This document shows positions 5,535 to 8,235 of a stretch of 8,235 nt of DNA, in pieces. The notes under the pieces were generated by a model. That model was not told the DNA's origin, searched no databases, and worked only from the letters and a program-made list of their open reading frames with translations. Positions within the stretch are counted from its first letter, which is position 1; each line of letters opens with the position of its first letter. This stretch comes from Gammaproteobacteria bacterium (lineage in GTDB: Bacteria > Pseudomonadota > Gammaproteobacteria > SZUA-152), in NCBI GenBank assembly GCA_003229995.1, contig QIGJ01000258.1, positions 1 to 8,235 of the forward strand, given 5' to 3'. The position numbers and the translations under genes were made by a program.

Positions 5535-8235
5535 GCCGAAACTGGGTCAAGTTTCTTGTGCTTGGGGTGGGAGCCTTGCTCCTCATGTCCTTCCTTTACA
5601 TCAAGACCCAGGCCACTGACCTCGACAAACACAATCAGGTTGTCAGCCATGCCAACCAGTTCAAACGAGTGGATGCCATTCTTAACCAACACGTTCTGGA
5701 AATACGCCAGGGTCTGCTGCCCTACTATGACTCCACCGTACATAATATGGTCGAACTTGAAGCGCATTTGGATGCCACAGCTTTGATCGCAATGCAGTCG
5801 TATCCCATACTCCCGACCAAAATCGCACAGCACCTGCAAGCGACCACCCAGGCGCTGGCACAAAAGCAGGAATTGCTGGAAGACTTCAAATCCAGCAATG
5901 CGGTATTGCGTAATTCGCTACGCTATCTGCCCATTGCAATCACCCAATTCAATGCCCGGCTGCCGTCTAATGCCAGTGCTAACAAACTGAAACAAACGTT
6001 GAACACCCTGTTACACGATACACTGGTCAGCAATCTCAACAGTGATATGCCGTTCAGTCCGACATTGCTATCCCGCAGCACGGAACTGAAAACCACACTG
6101 GCCCGTCAGGCACCCGAATTGCAGCAGGAACTGGACATTCTGCTTGCCCATGTTCGCATTGTGCTCGACAACAAGAAACAAACCGATCAACAGATGCAGC
6201 AATTGCTCAGCCTGCCCGCAGCACAAAACATGGACTCGTTACTCGCCGCCTATGGTGTCGAATACGATAAAATAATCCAGAGAACCGACACTTATCGTTT
6301 GGCTCTGTACGGATTGTCAATCCTTTTACTGGTTTACATCGCGAGCATCCTGTTCCAACTCAACCGAACCGCGACCATCCTGCGCCATACCGTGACCGAC
6401 CTGAACTACCAGAAATTTGCACTGGATCAGCACGCCATCGTCAGCATCACCGATCAAAGCGGCATTATTACTTACGCCAACCAGAAATTCTGCGACATCA
6501 GCCAATGCTCTGCAACAGAGCTCATTGATCAGAATCACCGCATTGTAAAATCAGACTATCACTCTCCCGCATTTTTCAGGCAATTGTGGGACACGATCAC
6601 CCAGGGCGAAGTCTGGCACGGACAAATACAAAATCAGGCCAGCGATGGCAGTCATTACTGGACAGACACCACCATCGTCCCGTTTATGGATAACCGCAAC
6701 AAACCCTACCAATACATTGCCATTCGCACTGACATCAGCGCTAGCAAACAAACTGAACGATCCTTGCAACGCCTGAACCGTTCCCTGCAAGCGCTTAGCG
6801 CCTGTAACGAAAACCTGGTAAAAGCCACAGACGAAACAACATTACTGCACAGCATTTGCAACGTTATCGTAAAAGATGCGGGTTACCATCTTGCCTGGGT
6901 CGGCTATGCCGGGAACGACAAAGGAAAAACAATCCGTCCCATGGCACAAACCGGTTTTGAGCAAAATTATCTGGACACCCTGAATCTAACCTGGCGCGAT
7001 AACGTACAAGGGAAAGGACCCACAGGCACCACTATCCGCAATGGTGAACTCAATATTATTCGCAATATCACAGAAGACCCGCACTTTGCCCTCTGGCATG
7101 ATGCCGCCGTGAAATACGGTTACCATTCATCCATTGCACTGCCGCTCAAGGAAAAAAACCAGACTTTTGGCGCACTGAATATTTATGCCCGTGAAGCTGA
7201 TGCCTTCGATGACGATGAAGTGAAATTTCTACAGGAGCTGGCCAGTAATCTCGCCTACGGCATCAATACACTGCGCTCACACGAAGAACGTGCGCTGTTG
7301 CAAAAACAACTACAGCAAGCGCAAAAAATGGAAGCCATTGGCCAGCTCTCCGGCGGCATTGCACACGATTTTAATAACCAGCTCAGCGTCGTCATCGGCT
7401 ACCTGGATTTTCTGCGTGAACACCTAAAAGACACAGGACAGCCACAACAATGGGTGGAAATTGCCACCCGCTCCAGTCTGCGTTGTATTAACCTGACCCG
7501 GCAATTACTCACCTTTTCCCGTCATCAGCCCAGAGAAAAAACCGTAGTCAATCTCAATGCCACGATCAAAGAAATGAAAGCCATGATCGAACGCTCACTC
7601 ACCCCGGAAGTTGAAGTACAGTATTTTCTCAGCGACTCCCCGTGGCTGACCGAAATCGACCCTAACGAATTCCAGGATGCCTTACTGAATATGGTCATCA
7701 ATGCACGCGATGCCATGCCCGAAGGGGGCAAATTGCTCATCGAAACCAGTAATAAATATCTGGATAATGACTATGTCACCCTCAACCCCTGGCTTGAAGC
7801 CGGTGAGTATGCACAACTGACACTGAGCGACACTGGCACGGGTATGGACAAGGAAACTCTGGAACATGTTTTCGAACCCTTCTTCACCACCAAACCCGAA
7901 AGTAAAGGCACCGGCCTGGGCATGTCCATGGTCTACGGCTTTGCCAAACGTTACCATGGCCATATCAAACTCTATTCAGAACCCGGCGTCGGCACCACCA
8001 TTCGCCTGTATCTGCCACGCACTCGTGCCACCAAGCCCGATGCCAGCATTCCGGACCCCCTCCCTGCACCGCTGGCCACTGGCAACGAATCCATCCTCAT
8101 TGTTGACGACGAAGTCGGCCTGCTACAACTGGCTGATGAATACCTGAGTTCACTGGGCTATCGTACCCAACTGGCCGGAAATGCCACACAAGCGCTGGAA
8201 ATACTCAAGGCCGACAACAGCATCGACCTGCTGTT
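5531..8235 (+). CDS. Membrane-bound hybrid sensor histidine kinase (DAHL-like, PAS, GAF, HisKA, HATPase, REC), 3' end beyond the window
   Basis: The frame is open from ATG 5531 to the window edge (901 codons). In order: TM1 (about 6-23); an all-helical periplasmic region (25-253) resembling DAHL sensor domains (RQGLLPYYD at 59-67, NSLRYLPIA at 128-136); TM2 (257-275); PAS (296-400); GAF (about 420-585); HisKA with phospho-His H612 in GGIAHDFNN; and the ATPase domain with N box N724, G1 DTGTGM (767-772), F box FEPFFTTK (781-788) and G2 KGTGLGM (792-798). A receiver domain follows (ILIVDDE, acidic pair D859-D860), but its phospho-Asp lies just outside. The kinase should autophosphorylate H612 and pass phosphate to its own REC domain, then probably to an Hpt protein or separate regulator not seen here. 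The gene is translationally coupled to the upstream peroxidase, with a weak GGGA ribosome binding site at 5519-5522. The signal is unknown; the DAHL assignment is by motif memory. Confidence 0.93.
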   Translation, partial: MSRNWVKFLVLGVGALLLMSFLYIKTQATDLDKHNQVVSHANQFKRVDAILNQHVLEIRQGLLPYYDSTVHNMVELEAHLDATALIAMQSYPILPTKIAQHLQATTQALAQKQELLEDFKSSNAVLRNSLRYLPIAITQFNARLPSNASANKLKQTLNTLLHDTLVSNLNSDMPFSPTLLSRSTELKTTLARQAPELQQELDILLAHVRIVLDNKKQTDQQMQQLLSLPAAQNMDSLLAAYGVEYDKIIQRTDTYRLALYGLSILLLVYIASILFQLNRTATILRHTVTDLNYQKFALDQHAIVSITDQSGIITYANQKFCDISQCSATELIDQNHRIVKSDYHSPAFFRQLWDTITQGEVWHGQIQNQASDGSHYWTDTTIVPFMDNRNKPYQYIAIRTDISASKQTERSLQRLNRSLQALSACNENLVKATDETTLLHSICNVIVKDAGYHLAWVGYAGNDKGKTIRPMAQTGFEQNYLDTLNLTWRDNVQGKGPTGTTIRNGELNIIRNITEDPHFALWHDAAVKYGYHSSIALPLKEKNQTFGALNIYAREADAFDDDEVKFLQELASNLAYGINTLRSHEERALLQKQLQQAQKMEAIGQLSGGIAHDFNNQLSVVIGYLDFLREHLKDTGQPQQWVEIATRSSLRCINLTRQLLTFSRHQPREKTVVNLNATIKEMKAMIERSLTPEVEVQYFLSDSPWLTEIDPNEFQDALLNMVINARDAMPEGGKLLIETSNKYLDNDYVTLNPWLEAGEYAQLTLSDTGTGMDKETLEHVFEPFFTTKPESKGTGLGMSMVYGFAKRYHGHIKLYSEPGVGTTIRLYLPRTRATKPDASIPDPLPAPLATGNESILIVDDEVGLLQLADEYLSSLGYRTQLAGNATQALEILKADNSIDLL

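Noticed and set aside
5429..5863. 144-codon minus-strand frame over the peroxidase-kinase junction
   Set aside because: It is antisense to two genes with clear domain matches and has no family resemblance. The minus-strand frames at 6326-6790 and 7525-7963 are likewise antisense to the kinase.

Overview
The window looks like chromosomal DNA of a gammaproteobacterium. The reasons are the sdhC-sdhD-sdhA-sdhB gene order, subunits close in length and motif to the E. coli enzyme, a YgfZ protein with the KGCYxGQE signature, and a periplasmic di-haem cytochrome c peroxidase. This assignment is inferred from gene content; no search was run.

Region 1 (1-2702, minus strand) is the succinate dehydrogenase (complex II) operon sdhCDAB, tightly packed. 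sdhC and sdhD overlap by 4 bp (GTGA), sdhD and sdhA overlap by 4 bp (ATGA), and sdhB follows sdhA after 12 bp. Only the first 60 codons of sdhB lie in the window. The FAD-linking His, the dicarboxylate-site residues, the haem b His and the visible [2Fe-2S] ligands are all present. Region 2 (2703-2814) is a divergent control region. The best sdhC and ygfZ promoter candidates lie on opposite strands and their -10 boxes share bases. Region 3 (2815-3912, plus strand) is ygfZ, a folate-dependent Fe-S cluster maintenance protein, which fits beside an Fe-S/flavin enzyme operon.

Region 4 (3913-4484) is 572 bp of mostly non-coding DNA. It holds an unrecognised 60-codon ORF, a 133-bp near-perfect palindrome (4301-4433) that looks like a MITE or other non-autonomous element, and a decayed copy of one end of that palindrome (4017-4055) inside the small ORF.

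Region 5 (4485-8235, plus strand) is a two-gene unit: an exported di-haem cytochrome c peroxidase overlapping by 4 bp a large membrane-bound hybrid histidine kinase. The kinase has the order TM, all-helical periplasmic domain (DAHL-like), TM, PAS, GAF, HisKA, HATPase and REC, and runs off the window end. The periplasmic enzyme and a kinase with a periplasmic sensor are translationally coupled. This suggests a redox- or peroxide-linked signalling pair, and it is the most interesting functional hypothesis here.
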